A stretch of DNA of 64,000 bases from the NCBI GenBank assembly GCA_023079485.1, contig CM041108.1, positions 5,208,001 through 5,272,000 of the forward strand, given 5' to 3'. A program made the position numbers and the translations under genes. The notes under the pieces were generated by a model that was not told where the DNA came from, searched no databases, and saw only the letters and a list, made by a program, of their open reading frames with translations. The stretch is from Archilochus colubris (taxonomy: Eukaryota > Chordata > Aves > Apodiformes > Trochilidae). Within the stretch, counting starts at the first letter, position 1. Every line of letters begins with the position of its first letter. This document shows positions 1 through 14,700 of this stretch, one piece after another.

Positions 1-3000
1 TAAGGGGATGTAGAATTTCCCAACAGCAAGGGGACTGCTCAGAACTTGTCCCTCATCTCAGTGCCCCATGGGAAGTTGAGGCTGAGGGTGCAGCCTCTTG
101 GTGGGGCACCCAGCCTCCCCCTGTGAGCATCCTTAAAGCCCTGGAGCAGTTTAAAAGTTAAGATTTCCACTGGAAACAATCTGAAAGGTGTCTGCACCAG
201 TGCAGCTGGATATCATGGCCTGTCTGATGATAGGAAAGGACCAAAAGTCTTCTAAAGGCTTCTAGTGGTGTTTCCAGCTAGACCCAAACTAGGTGACAGG
301 ATTAGTACCAATGCAGTTTGTTGTGTGCTAAAAGCAGGAGGCTAGTGCAAATATTCTGTTGGCTTAAAAGAAATGAGTAATTCAGAAAGCAGGGAGAGGC
401 TGTTAATGCTGGTGACTTGTATTTTACTATAAAACAAATCTGGGTTTAGGCTTGATATTAATCAGGCTTGTCAGCAGGGATCAGCAGATGCATCTCCATG
501 CCTTCCTCTTCCAGAGGAGGAATGCAGCATCTATGCCAGCTCAGCCTGCCATAAAATTGTCCCAGGCAAACATTCTGCTCGGGTAGTGAGGAATAGCTGG
601 TGTAAAAAGAGAAAAAACTGAGTATGAGGTGATCTGCTCTCCCTCCACATTGGCTTTCAGGAAGGCAACTTTACAGCACGAGTTGTAAGGGGGAGGAAAT
701 GCAGTACACAAATAAAGCAGGCATCCCCCCCCCAAAATATTTAGGAAAGCAGTGACATTTAACAGACTCAATGGTGTCAGCAGAGCCATTAGAAGTTGTT
801 TATCATGCAAGCTCATCCAACGTTCTCACAGTTTTGGGGCAGCTGTTTCATTTCCCCGAGAATTTGATTTCAGGGTGGTAAGGTCACCTTGCAATGAGAT
901 TCGGCTGTGTTGGTTCCCTGTGTTCTGTAATGGCTCTGAAAAGAACATTATTTGAAAAAGCTATCACCAAAAACTCATCTGCCTGAGCTCAGCAGGAAAG
1001 GCTGCCTGGCTCTTTTATTATTGATGAGAGAAAGGCAGCGCTGCAGCAGAGTCCCCAGGAAGGGTGCTGAGCACTTGGTTTCTGCAGGTTCCAACAGCAC
1101 TGCCAGGATTGCAGCACACAAATATTTCCCTGGCTCATTTTCAGTGTCCCAGTCAGCACCTCCTGCTCACAGATGGCAAGAAGAACTTCTCTATGCACCA
1201 GTACACTTCTCCATACCTTGTAGTGGCTTGGGTTCCACCTCAGCTCTGGTTTATTTCTTGTAACACAGAAAGAGAACCTCATGGTCTTCTGAAACAGGGA
1301 ATTTTTCTTTCATTATGACTCTCCTTCCTAAATTGTATTAAATTGTTTGTGGTGATCTTTCACTCCAGACAAGTCCCAGTTCTAGTGTGGGAGATGCCTC
1401 GTGTGGCACACAGATCTTGGGCCTCAAAGATATGAGTGACCCCAAGAGTGGCTCCAGAATCAAAATAACCTCTTGTCAGCAATGCTACTGAAGCATTCTT
1501 GTCCTGAAGGGCAGGTAGAGAAGAAAGCATCCCAATGAGACTGTATTTCTAAGCAGCTGGCTGAAGGATGTGGTAGAAAGGAGAAAAGGGATTTGTCTTC
1601 CCACAAGCCCAAGTCTAAGTATAGGCACTAGCAAAGCCACACTGATTCTCTCATCTTGCTGCCTGGCTATTGTGGGAAAAATAATTTATCATCCTCATCT
1701 GCTTGTGTTCTGAGGAAAGAAAAAAGAAAAATCTATTACAATCCCAAGGCAACTCTTGGTAATGAATGTTTTACCAAGCTGTTTGTGTTTTATAATCAGC
1801 TTTCTAGTAAAGATGATACTGTGTTTCTAATAATCCCCTTACTGAAGTGTTATTGATTGGGAGAAAAGAATACTAACAAGCATTCTGCTGAGGCCTCTGG
1901 GTGAGGACAGAGACTTGTGTTAGCTCTTTCCTCTTAAGAAGTTCAGCTGAGCTGTTCAGAAAGCTGTAATTTGGGATATTATTGACCACAGAGTTGGTAC
2001 TGCTGGCTCTGCACAGGAATAACACTCTCTATCATTTCTAGCCAAACAGCCAAACAGAGATAACTGTTCAGGCTGGAAGTTCTCCTCTTTTTGGTAGTAT
2101 CACAGAATGGACAAGGAGTGGTCCCTCTTGGCTGAGCTGCTGCATGCACATCTGTCCAGAGGTGACCCCTCCTTGAGGTCTTTGAGAAAGAATCAGTACC
2201 AGAGTTTGCAGATGAGCCTCCAGAGGCTTCAAAGCTGGGAAGGGAGTCTGGGCAGGCAAGTGAAGTCTTTGGGTGTCTGTCCATCTGCCCAGCATCACTT
2301 GGGGTGGGTACAAGTGATTCCCTGAAGGTGAAGGTGTCCCCAAGGTGTGTGTGCAGGTGGCTCAGGCAGGGCTGATGTGGTGAGTGGCACCAAGCATCTC
2401 ATGGGGAATGAGGCCTGGGATGTATTTCAGAATAAAAGCTGTAATTACAATTGGCATTTCTGAGCCTCCTGCTGGCAGCAGCCAGCTGCCTGGCTGACAA
2501 AGTGTTGTTATTTGTGACACTGGCTGTGTGGGGATCCATGGAAGTGGTGCTTAACCAGGTGTTTTTGTTTACACAACACTCAGCCAGCTGTTAGCAACAA
2601 TTCCTCTCATTCCTATGCCCTTCCAGCAAGATGAGGGAGGGAAAGAGACAACCCCACTCTTGCCCATTTGCCCTCTTTTAAAACCAGGGGTGTGGGCTAT
2701 GGCATTGGCATGTGTTGGGTTGCTGCTGCACCCTGGGGATGGGCTTGGTGTGGTGAAACATAAAGTGGGACTCAGATTTAACTGGAATTTTCCAGGGCTG
2801 GGAAGCAGACCAAGATGCAACCATCCAGCCATACCTTCTGTCACCCAGGAGCACCTGGATGCATGATGCAGCACTGACTGAGATGGGAATGGATGTTCTG
2901 TTAGAGCTCCAGAGGCAGGGACTGAGTTATAAAAATGCTGGCAGTCTGTTCCCAAGGGCAGCCCTTCACCCTCCCTGTACCACCCAGTTTTTTGGAAGCA

Positions 3001-6000
3001 ATCCCCTCCTCCAAGGCAGTGACTGACAAGTGGCAAGGCAGCAGAGGAAGCTCTCCTGGTGCCCTGCTCCTCAAGGATGCTGTGGATTTGCAGTCAGGTA
3101 AAACAGATGGGAGTTCTGTGCTCTGAGGAAGGAAGGTGGCCATGGGGCAGATGGATCACTCTGAGAGCCCACAAAATTATGGATTCTGATGAGATGGCAT
3201 TTGGGGAGCTGTTAATCAGGTGGATTCCACAGCAGATTTTAAAAGAAGCAATCTGACTAATAAATTGGCCTCATCAGTTGCTCAGGTCCAATAAGAAGCA
3301 AACAGACATGATCTGTGAGTGCTGAAGGACAAATGGAAGGCAGAAGGGAGGCATTTCACCAGGGTGTGATGCTGGGGGAGCTTTTATGTTTGGGGGACTT
3401 AACAAACACCTCAGGATGGTTCCTTGGGGCACACCCTGGGTAACAACAGACCCTGGGTCCCTGCACACAAATGGATCATCCCTTTCTGTCTCTGAGGTTT
3501 CATTCCATGGCCTGCCTGCCCTTTCTTGCTGTTGCTCCCTGGGCAGGGCAGACACTGGGGCAGAGGAAAAGCAGCAGGCACAGGACCATCAGGATCCCTT
3601 CCTGATGGATCAGGATCCTTTCCCTCTGCTCCCAAGCAGGAGGAGGCAGAGGGCAGGAGCCAGCCCAGGGCAGCAGCCAGCACTGCTGCTTGCAGCAAAA
3701 GGACAAGCATGACTTGACAGCTTGTTTACATCTAAAATTAGAAGTGAAATGAGAGAATATTACGCTTGCAATTTCCAGACAATTAAATTTAAATATACTC
3801 ATTTGCTGTGGTGTTGTTGTGCAAGGTGTAGTTCAGTGGAGCTCCATTAAACAAGCAGGAACATTTGTGTCCTGCTCCAGAGGAAGGTATCATGTGTGAC
3901 CAAGATGCTGTCTGGCTCTGTGGATTAATGACCCTATGTAGTCTGAAAGCCAAATTGTGAGAAGAGAGAAAAAACACTGATTTTTTTTTCCTCCCCTTTC
4001 TTTTATTAGGCTCTAAATAATTAACAGGCAAATCCTGCTCTGTGGCTTAATGCTGTTTTGCAAACCAAGTGGGCCCTAAAGCAAATGAAATCCATGATTT
4101 ACCATTCTCAGTTCCCTAGCAACGAGCCAAAGCACGGAAATGTGCTTGGCCTTATCACAACAAGATGTTAAACAATTAATATTCATCACCAGTGTCTTCC
4201 TGCACTGGAAGTGAAGCCCCCTGCACAGAAGGAGCAGCCCTGGTGTAGGGAAAAACTTGAAGGGAGACAAAATCATAATAGTTTGAAAACAAGGAGACAG
4301 ATGCCTGATGAAGCTGCAGGTCTGAGTGAGAGCAGCCACACACTTGCCTGAAACCAGAGGGACAGGGTTGTGGTTCTGTGTCATTCCATAAGCACAGCCC
4401 CTGCTGAATTATTTTTGCAGTTTAAACCAAACTCAGAGTTAAGATTTTCTTCAGTTTGCTTAGAAAACTCCCACTGCCTTAAAATCCCAGAGGGAGCTGG
4501 AGGTAGAGTCTGGTAATTGAGCTGTTCCATGCTGCAGTGGTTCAGGAGCTGACAGCTTGGGGTAGGTGGGAGAAACTGAGAACCTTGGCTGCTGGGGATG
4601 AGGAAAAACCCAGCAGAAGTTTATCTCTTCTCTGCACTGAGCTGGGGGGAGGATGGCTGAGACAGCTGAGAGCCAACCTGTTGGCTAAGATAATAACATT
4701 CAGGGAAATCAAGGCAGCTCATCCCTGTGTGTAGGGACATCCTTTCCCTGGATGTGAGCAGAGAAGGGAATGTCCAGGTCTGGCATGTGTGACATGAGCA
4801 CCAGAGAAGGAGGAGCTATGTGTGTTGGATGCTGTAGTGTCCCCAGAATTTTACAGGTGCCCAAGGTAATTTTTGGTGCATCTCTGTTCCAACGGGTCTG
4901 GCTCAGTGATCCCCTGAGACAATCTGTTACATTTTGACTCCCTCGCTCAATTGCTTTGGGCTCAAAGTTTGGACCTGTGTGCTACACAAGATGCTGGATT
5001 AAGGGAAAGGATGTCAGCTCCTGCTAGTTAACAATGTGCTCATAGAAGTTTTGTTGCCTGAATCTTCTTGAGGAGGAGAAGCAGCTTCAGATTTCCTCCT
5101 GACACAGTTCTGATCCCTGCCTTGCCATGGCAGCAGACTGGGATGCAGGTTAACACATTTACTGCCCCCTGGCTCACTAATGGCTTACAGGGTGAAACAG
5201 CAACAGGTTTAGAATATTTAATTAAATGCTAATATTTGGTAGCAAGTTAATGAACAGGTAACGTTTCCTTCCCTAACAAACTCCTCTTAAGACAGGGTAA
5301 GCAAGGCAGTGTTAATTGTATCAATTAATTAGGAACTGAACTGATAATGGGGACCACTGCTAACAATTAAGAGGTAATTACATCAAGCACTTCAACCACT
5401 TTGGAAAAGAACTGAAGGCTGAGGGGAGAGGTACAGATTATTGGCTTCAGCTTTCCTGAAACCTTGATAAGGAGCCATTTCCCAGGGGCTCTGTGCTGCT
5501 GCTTCCCCAGGGCTGTCCTGGAGCTGTTGGAGCCTCTGGGTCTTTGCTCTCCCAAGAGAAGCTCTGCACAAGGTAGGACTGAAGTTCTTGTCTCACATTA
5601 CCCATAAGGGAGAACGTTTGGATTCTGTGCTTGTTCAGTCCTCATGATTGATGCTTCAGAAAGTGAGAATATGGGGTTTAAAGTTGAAGTTCTGCAGATG
5701 TAAGATGCTGTGGGCAGTTGTTCTGCAAAGCTCTCCCTGAGTTGCACGTTGCATGTGTGGGGTTGTGTTTAGCCTGGGCTGCACCCCAGTGTTTTGTGCT
5801 ATAAAAAGCTGAGTTTTTCCCAGTGAAACGTGTCCCTCCTGCTCTTGTTTCAGTCTCCTGGTGCCTTGCTAGGGCCTCCTCCTGGCTTGGCCAGCCAGCT
5901 CTAGCAATGCTCTGGCTGTGTGACAGATTTGCCCCCCACTGGGTTAGGTCTGGGGGGGATGATGATGGTTTGTCAACAAATGTTTTCTGAGCTGTGAAGT

Positions 6001-7200
6001 CAAAATTTCTCAGTAGGATAACTGAGGGCTGGAGGTGAGATGGGGAGTTGTGTGATGACTGAGGTAGTAAGGACTGTGAAGAATTCCCTTTCAAAAAAAC
6101 CCTGTGTTTATTAATGGATTTTGATAAGAGAAATATGTAATCTTCTTGATCCGTGTTTGGAAGGTCTTCAAGCCCTCAGGTTTTAGAGGAACATCAGCAT
6201 TTTTTATGTAATTTTAATGGCTTCCAAGAAGCTTCTTTCCATGGCAAAGCTGAGGATGCTTAATATTTTGTTTTTTCTCGGGTAGGAAAGACAGAAACAG
6301 GGTTGTGTTTCAAACGCTGGGACTCTGCTTGCTTCTAAATCCTAAAACCAGTGGTGTATCCATTGCTGAAAAGGCAGAAAGGACAGGAAAAGATTCTCTT
6401 GCTGGGGAGACTGTAAGGAGCATCTCCTGGAGGGCCCACCCACTGCCTCTGCCTTTAACTACATTTACAAGGGAGAGAAATAAATCTACTCCTGATCCTC
6501 CAGCCATGGTAGAGCAGGAATTATCCTGCTGCAGAGCAACAGTGCTTTGAAGTGTCAAAGTGAATGCTCCAGGCTGGATGTACCAGGCATGCTTCAAAGC
6601 TGGGGCTAAATTTGCTCAGAAAGCTCAATAACAAAGAAAATAACAGCACAAGGCTTTAAGTTGGAATTAATGCCTGGTGTAAATCACAGAGCATCCTTGA
6701 GACAAAACATTAAATAATAGGTGGAATACAGTGGCAGTTTTGGTGCAGATTGTCACAGAAACTACAAATACAAGGAGTATGTGAAGTGTTGGCACTGGCC
6801 CAGAGAATGGTTCTGCTGCTCAGCCCTGGAGCAGCAATATTGATGTCTGTTAGCTCAGGAACCAGGAGGGAATCTGCTGGAGGGAGCCTCTCACTGCCCA
6901 GCCTGCTGCTTCTATCTCCCTCTCATCCCTCCTGTGGTTTTGAGTCTCCTGCTAATTTTTGCCTGAAATTCCCCCCAAAATGGGTCTGTTTGATACCCTG
7001 AGTCACTCCTGCTGGTCTGAGCTTTTTCTCAGGTCACCCTGACAAGTGTTCCTCAGGTTCTTGGAGGGCTGGCAAACTCCCCAGGCAGCTCCTCCAGCCC
7101 AGGGAATGGTTATTGCTTTGGTTCTGGGCTTGGTTCCCCTGGGCAGGAGCAAAAAGATGAAGCACCTACTGCCTTGAAGAGCAATGGGTGAATAAACAAG
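1..7200. other. unique non-coding DNA, no gene recognised
   Basis: I see no recognisable exon, RNA gene or transposon here. Open frames are short; the longest, at 2,569-3,036 on the minus strand (155 codons), shows no domain, no repeated motif and only ordinary composition, so I treat them all as chance. The only simple-sequence item noticed is a run of nine C at 727-735. The base composition and scattered TAATTA-type words (for example around 5,320-5,380) are typical of bird intronic or intergenic DNA. It could be part of a long intron of a gene outside the window. Confidence 0.6.
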
Positions 7201-10200
7201 AATAAGACTGGAGGCATACTCTAAAATGTTTTGGAACTTGTTTTTCCATTTTAAATACTAAGGAGCTGTTCCAGAACCTCTAAAACCATGCATTGAAAAG
7301 GGAGCAAAGTGCCAAAATGTGCCAGTGCTACTACCTGGAGTTGCAATAAAAGTGACCCAATGCTTTCCCTTCAGCACTTTGAGTATTTTCTGGGGAAATG
7401 CTAAGTTTTTCACAGAAATCATCTCCTCAGAGCCAAATAGAACATTCTGACTAGCCCAGGCCTCAGGCTGACCTGAGAGCATTGTCCTCTGGGTTGAACA
7501 GAATGCCCCACTCTGTGCTTGCCCATTTGCTTTTCTCTTGCAAAATAAGAGTCTGTCAGCAGCCCAGGGTTGGGTTTGTGTCATAATGAAGCCTGGACTT
7601 TGCCAGCACAGACAATGAAATGCAACCATTCAAGCTGTAAAATCCATCTGTTTGAGCACACTGAGTTTTTCCATGATGTGGAATTGCTTGTGCTTTGCAT
7701 TTATATTTAAATTCATGCCTGCAGAGAGAGCCTTCCTCTGCCAAAGCAGCAGAGCCTCTCCTCTCCTTGCTGGGATGAGGATATAGCTGCAGACAAGCAC
7801 TTCTCAGCCCTGAGCTCAGACTCTGCACCAAGCATCTGCACCTTGAGAAGTGCAGAAAACTTCCCTGCTCTGCTCCTTTCCAAGGCTGGCAATGAACTTT
7901 GGAAATGTTATAGGATTGGGGGAAGTTTGGGGGTCAAAGTCTCACTTACTGGTGCTCACTGGAGTTGCCATGGGTTGGCCTGAGGGTGCTGTGCAGGTTC
8001 TGCTTCTTTGTATTCTCAGTGTGCTGGCTGTGAGAGTTCCAGGCAAGCAGTGTCTAGAAAAAGGGAATGCAGTACTGGAGGGATGGATGTGTGCAGGGAT
8101 CTGAGACTCTCTGAGGGGTCTGAAGGTGAGGGTGCAGCCAGGCTTTGAACAATCTGCACTTCTGCTGTTACCAAGTGGGGCACAGCATCCTCTGAAGGTC
8201 CTGTCTCAGAGAAGTGCCCATGCTCCCAGGGATCAGTGTCTCCCTATAAGAGATTTGAGATTCCTCCATGTCCCCACTTGATGCTGAGTTTGGGTTCCTC
8301 TTGTTGCCTTCAGCAGCATTCTTCTGCCAGAGGCACTTGCAGGCATGGGCTTAAAGCTGGTGCAACTACAGTTTATTTTTAAAGCTGTGGATGTTTGCAA
8401 TTATCTTAAGCATGAACATGTGCTTTCTCCTTGTGAAAAGAAAGCACTACTGAGTGCCCTTACTGAGGTTCAGCCTTCTGAGTCTGAAGGAAGTGAGACA
8501 TGGCAGCCTGAGCTTTTTCTGCAGCAACCCAGCGAAGCTGTAAATATTTCTAAAATGATATAATTATTTTATACTTTTCTCCAGGCAGTAGCAGTCTCGA
8601 GTGTTTCCCTTTTAAGGCTCTTTCTCCACCCAAATTCCTCTTCCATGCAGTCACTGGTGTGGTTTTGGTCCTCTCTGTTGGCAAAACTCGGGGTCTTTCC
8701 TCCTCCACTTTGACAAAAACCAGGTTTAGGAGGGAAGCTGTGGCATCCCAGGGCAGGAGAGTCCCTCCTGCTAAAACCTGCTTAGAGGAATGGTAATTGT
8801 GAATTCCCCTTGCTGGCATCCCAGGATATGCAGTGTCACACCTGGAGAAACCAAGCAGAGATAGTATCAAAAGGAACAGCAAGAACTTGTTGTCTTTGTG
8901 CCTTCTTCCATTCCTCTCCATTCCTCCCTCTCTTTATTGTGGCAGTGTGATGGCGTCTGGCTGATCCCTGCAATCCCTCCCATCCCTGTTTCCTGGGGAT
9001 CTGAGATCCTGCCAGCCCTGTAGATTTGTCCCCCAGAGGCATCTGATAGAGATCTCTGCCTGCAGCATCTGCAAGGGGCAAACTGCACTCTGCATGTGCT
9101 GACATGTGGGCAAATCCCCCAGCTTTCAATGATACAAATGAGTATCTCCACTGGGGCTCAAGGGAGCTTTCTGTTCTCCTTTGAAACCCTTGGCAGATAT
9201 CTTCTAAAAAGGCCCTAACTGAAGCCAGCTGCTTGTTCTTTCCAATGGTTTCCTCATTCAGATCAAATCTGTTGTGCTTTGGAACAAGTTCCCATCCCAC
9301 AACCACTGCTTCCCTGGTGAAGATGCCATGTAAGGAGTTAGTTGGCCTCTGAGGAGAAACCCCAAAAAGCCCAACAACAACAACAAACCCCATTTTGATT
9401 CAAACTATAAAGGTGCTGGGTATTTCAGATGAGTAGATACTGCAAATACATCTCAAGTTTGCTCTCCTTTGAACTAGAGAGGAGGAGGGGGTTTGGTATC
9501 AAGTGCAGTATGTCAGTTCTCAGATGATTAAAGAGAATTATTTTTTTTTGCTTTTACAGTTGTTTTCCAGACAACACAGCCTCAGTGGCACTAGAGGCTG
9601 GAACAGGGTGGGGGTGATAGCTGTCATGTGGGAAACCAAGAAGAAAAGATCCTAAAAAACCAAGGCTGGAGTGCAGCTGTGCTGGTGTGGAGCAAGGGAG
9701 GTGGCCAGGGCTCTGTTAGAATTCTCCATCTAATTCTCAGTGTGCTCAGCTAGAGAGAAAAGAAAAGACAAGGAGGAGAGATGAAAATCTGAGACCCCTT
9801 TCCATGGTGCCAGTGCTTCCACAGGTCCAGTTCTGCATCTCTGGGGATCCTGGGCAAAGAAGGAAAGTATTGACCCAAGGTTATCCCAACACCACTTGTC
9901 TGTCCTAATGCTCAACCACTCACCCACTGCATCAGCTCCTGTGGTTTCTGAGCCATTCCTGACTGGGGATCCATGGAAACATCCCAGCTCTGCCCCAGGG
10001 TGTTGGGAGCGGAGCTGCAGCCACCGGGGGGCACTGAGACCTCGCACAAACCCTGCAGGAACCTCCTTGCTCCGGGAGAGGAGGAGGAGGAGCTGCTTCC
10101 TCTCAGCACTGATTTCCTATAACTTAGTGTTCCCCTCCAAAGACTGGCACACGAAGCCTTCAGTTTGCAGAACTGGAAACTTGTGTCATTTTCCCTGATT

Positions 10201-11751
10201 TTCCCCCCCAGGTTACAGAGATGAGAGGAGGAGGAGGGAGGTGCATCCTAAACACCTCTTGCACTGAGATGGTCTTGGACCCTGTTTTGTGGTGCAGTTT
10301 GCATGGCACTGGGTGGCCAGAGGACAGAGTTCCAAAGAACATCTGCTGGGCTTTGCTTTTTGCTCCCTTTTCAAGCCTGAGCTGATGAATGTGGAAAAGG
10401 GAGAGCAGGGAGGAGAGAACCTGTGGAGGGAATGGGAAATTACACTTCCTTGGACTGAACTTCAGGTCTAAGCTTTGTACCTGCTTCCCAGCACAGATAC
10501 AGCTCTGGGGTGCATGGGATGGGATGGGACATGGACTTTGGCCCTGAGAGCAATGATGACAAATCCAGAGAGTTCACAAGGAGACAGAGAAATGGATAGG
10601 AAAAACTTTGTGAGATCAGCAAATGAAAAGCCAACCACTTGACCTTCTTTGAACTTATTTCAAATCCATCAGGCATGGAGAAAATTGAGACTATAACTCA
10701 GATTGCTCCTGTTGGTCACATTACCATTTCCATTACACTGGGCTGTTTGTCTTAATTGAGCTGGAGCCTGTCCTATGACTAATTGCCAGGTCACACTGGC
10801 CCTAAATGAAAGAACAGTGTGGTGGTTATTTTTTTTTATTTTATTTACTTTTTTCACAAACTGAAATTCTAGTTACTGGCACATTTCCTCAAAGTCTAGA
10901 TTTTTGAGGCCAGGTAACAAGCATACCAAGTTCCAACAACCTCACATTTTTATTAGTGGGATGGTTATGTGTATTCCAGGCATCAAATGGCCCTGGTGGT
11001 TAATGTGAGCCCCGAGAGGTCACAGTAGAAACAGAAAAGTGTAAGCCAAAAGCATTACAGTTGCACACCCCCTGTCAGCTCTGTGGGCACATCTTCCAAC
11101 AGAAGAAGCTGCATTTCCTCTATGGTCTTTGTTTCTATTTGTTTTCTCTCTTACTACACCTGTCTTAGCTATTCCCTGTATAAACTGAGGTGAATGGCAA
11201 TATCACACCCATCAGGATATGATAAATACTTCAGATTGTGAGAGAGTCTGAGATTACTGTGTCAGGAACTGGCAGCACAGAAGGGGAATAGTAAAAAAGC
11301 AAAACTCCATCTTCAGCAGCTGATAGGGAAGTGAGGTGGGAATGCAGGGAAAGGTTGTGTATGATATGGGCAGCACACTAAATGCTGCTGTAAATCTGCT
11401 TGTATGGAGCTTTTAAAGGCAATAAAGCCCAAGGAATCAAGTAGATGATGGATTCTGTTCATAAATTAAATCTGGCCTGCAGAATGTCTTTAAAAACAGA
11501 CGAATGAATAAAATCCAGTCAGGCAAAGGGCAGTGGGTGGGGGATGCTGCTTAACATGAAAAGAGACTGTTTAATCCAGTGATATGGATTGTTCAGTTCA
11601 TTAAACAAATACAAGGCCCCTCAGTTCCCTTGGTGGCATCCTCAAGCCCCTGTGAGGGTTTCCTGCCCAGACCAGTTGCTGTTTGGTCTGTTAGAACAAG
11701 AGCAGGGGGGGTTTGGGAGCAGAGAGGGGACTTGAGCCAGGCCATGGGAGG

Positions 11752-11803
11752 AAAAAAAAGAAAAAAAAAAGGGTGCTTCCCTCTCATATATATATATGTA
11801 TAT
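11752..11803. repeat. A-rich tract followed by short (AT)n microsatellite
   Basis: A stretch almost entirely of A with one G interruption (11,752-11,770) is followed, after a 15-base C/T-rich spacer, by alternating AT/GT dinucleotides (11,786-11,803). It is a simple-sequence locus with no sign of a retroposon body next to it. Confidence 0.85.
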
Positions 11804-12734
11804 GTACTCTTAGGCCAGCAATAAAGCAATATTCTAGTGTCTCCTCACCTGCAGAAAGCCTGCAGTTATTTAGTTGGTGCCAAGGAATGTTCATCCCTTG
11901 CTTTATGGGGGTGACACAGTGGGGAGGGAGGTGCTGAGTACCTGGAATGAGAGAGGTCTGGGAGCAGTAAGAGCTGGAGTGCTCCCTTTCTGAGCTGCTG
12001 GTTGATGCTCAGCCCTAGGCACTGCTTTAGGCCTGGTCATATTAAAGAGGGAGCCTCAGTTTCTGTTCTAACTGAAGGGAGAATCCTTACAAAAAGGATC
12101 TCTGCTTGGACCCTTGCAGCCTCTTTCAGGATGGGCAGTTATGAGCCCAGAAGCAGACAAATTCTGTCAGCCTTGGAACTTCTAGTTAGATGCTGCCTCC
12201 CAAAAGCTGTTAGAGGTTCATTATTTTTACTTTTCTCCCTGGTATTTATTCTTGGCCCTGAAGCAGGTAGGGCTGCACCTCCAGCTGCAATGTTATGGTA
12301 CCTTATGCTCTGATGTGCCAGTGTATAAACCAAGATCCTGGGTGAGGGGCTTGGGTATTTTGGTAAGGAGTGCCTTAGAATTTCCTGGTAGGGTGGAAAG
12401 AGACAATTATAACACATCAAGACCTTGCAAGAGCAGATGGATGAAGTTGTCTACTCTGTTTGAGCAGCCTTTTTGCAGGACCAGTCCCTGTCACTGCAGG
12501 GTATAAGCCAGGTGAGCTGTTCTGCTGTCTTGTTTCTAGCATACTAGAGTTTAATAGCCCTCTTCCCTACCTCAGCTCCCTGAACCACCAGCTACACATC
12601 CATACACATCATGTACAAGAACCAAGCTCGTGTGTAATGAAACCATTCCAATCCCTCACAAGTCTGCAGACTTGGAAGGAGGACTTGCTGGCAAACTTCA
12701 TGCCTTCCAGGGAAGGAAGGTGCAGTTGCTACAT

Positions 12735-12800
12735 CTATAATAATATATATAATAATCTATAATATATATTATATAAATTATCCACAAAAATAATATTATA
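12735..12800. repeat. AT-rich low-complexity tract
   Basis: About 65 bases are almost wholly A and T, made of irregular ATA/TAT words. There is no clean unit, so this is low-complexity sequence rather than a defined microsatellite. Confidence 0.85.
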
Positions 12801-14700
12801 AGACTGCATTAACTTGGCTGCCAGTTGGAGAAGAGCAGGTAGTGAGTGAGTGGCTTTCATGTGTGTTCTCCTTCCAATGCAGACGTGCAGAGCTCATGCT
12901 CTGGGCTTTAAGGCTTTGGCCTCCAGTTCCCTTCAAAAGCAGCTTCTGGAAGCTCTCTGTTCTCTGGGTATCTGTCCCAAATTCTTCTTTCTTCCCTGCC
13001 CCCATCTCATGGCTGTTGGGACAGGAGAAAAGTGAATTTTCATTTTTGTGTGGGACGTTTTTGTAAGGCAAAAGTGAATCCTGGTTCTGTGAATCAGTTC
13101 TTAGTTTGTGGTGTCCCTGCTGCAAGACATCTCTGGTGGCACTCTCTGGTGTTATTACAACTCTGCTGAATTCTGCCTGGCACAATCTCTTCCCAGATGT
13201 CTCTGGGATGAGCTGATCCCTGCTGCTTTGAGACTTAGCAGAGCTGACCTGTTTATTATCTAGGAATGCCTGGTGTTATGTTTGGCCTCAGCCTTGCTAT
13301 CTTTAGTTCTCCTTTGGGAGAAAAAGGAAAGAAATGTGCAGCTGAAGATAGGGGTGGGAAAAAAAGGGGCAAACTTTCTGGCTGAAGATCTGTCTGAGCT
13401 CTCCCAATCCAGCTGGCATTTACTCCAGTGCAGAGCAGCAGCCTCCTTGTCCAGCCTGGCATAGCAGGACCAGTTGAGTGGCATTTCCCTCTTGCTAGTA
13501 TTAGGGATTTCATCAGGTAGTGTCCCTTGGGAATAGAGTTTGATGGAAGAGATGCTGCTGAACCTGGATAAATCACCCTGGTTATAGTCAGAAGCTACCA
13601 GGAGTGCAGCACAAAGGAACCTTTTGCCTCTGAAGTACATTAATAAAAGATGCTGGTGAGATATAGGCTCCTGGACCTCTTCTTTCTCTTCTCCACATAA
13701 CATTATCTGGGCAAGGGACTTGGCTTTGGAGTCTGGGGGCTGAGACTGCTGTTCAGTGCTCAGCTTAAAGGCCTGCAAGGTGAAATCCCCACTTGATTTT
13801 GGAGGCTGACCTCCAGGGACTTGGGATAAATGCCAGATGCTGCTTATTTTGCCATGCTGGATGAGGGATGTGTCACGGCTGTCAGCTTCCTTCAGAGCTC
13901 AGGAGCTGCACTCTGCTAGAGCCTTTCCTTGCAGCTCCCCACTTGGCAGCCGTGTCTGACACCAGAATACATATGAGGGCAAGAAGCAGCTATTTTTAGG
14001 AAGCCCAGGGTCTGAGCAGGCAGCTATTTCCTACCTCTGCAGAGCCCTGAAGGCTTTGCAGTCAGTCCCATTGCATTTGTGCTCAGACAGAAAGTCTGTG
14101 ACACCAAGAGAAGTGACCACTGTCTGAGTGCACTCACTATGGCTGAAGGGCCTTGTCTCATAATTATTGTCTCTAAATTACATGTTCATTTGAAAGCATT
14201 ATTACAAGCTGGCTGGCTAATGGTTCTTGCCCTTTGACTATTGATAAGGCATTTACTTTCCATTAGCTGTGGCTTCTAGGACAGGTTCCAGGCTTAGCAG
14301 CTTGGAAGGAAGGATTGACCAGACCTTTTCTATGGGTTTCAAGCAGGGAGGTGTTGTAATGCTTCTGCTGGAAACTCTGTGGATGAGAGGAAGGATGGAC
14401 TGCACCTTAGTGCCTCTCTCTGTTCTGATCCATAAAATCAGGACAAACTTCTGCCCTGCTCTGTAGAAGTGTTGCAAGGAGAGTCTGGCATACCTTGGAT
14501 ATATTAAATATTCCAAGGGAGAAGAGGACAATAGATGCCTTAGCTAATGAGCATCTGGCATCATCAGCAGTAACAGAAGGTGAGCTAGGGGGGACATCTG
14601 GGGGGCAGAAGCAATGAAAAAACAATAGGTCATAAACTGATAATCATGGGATACTGAATTCCTTTACTTCATGCATGGAAGGGTTACATTCTTGTCCAGC

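Larger units (their letters stand above)
7201..14700. other. unique non-coding DNA, no gene recognised
   Basis: This stretch continues the unique sequence. The longest open frames are 8,836-9,393 minus (185 codons) and 13,260-13,778 minus (172 codons). Neither has a recognisable family motif, signal peptide or repeat, and no splice-bounded conserved exon was spotted. A short CAA run lies at about 9,375-9,387. Two simple-sequence tracts are listed separately. No CR1 or ERV sequence was recognised, in contrast to the second half of the window. Confidence 0.6.

Noticed and set aside
8836..9393. 185-codon minus-strand open frame
   Set aside because: No recognised domain, no splice-bounded structure and low-complexity flanks (CAA run). 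It is consistent with a chance frame in unique non-coding DNA.
13260..13778. 172-codon minus-strand open frame
   Set aside because: No family motif. A second frame is open over the same stretch, which indicates locally low stop density rather than coding.
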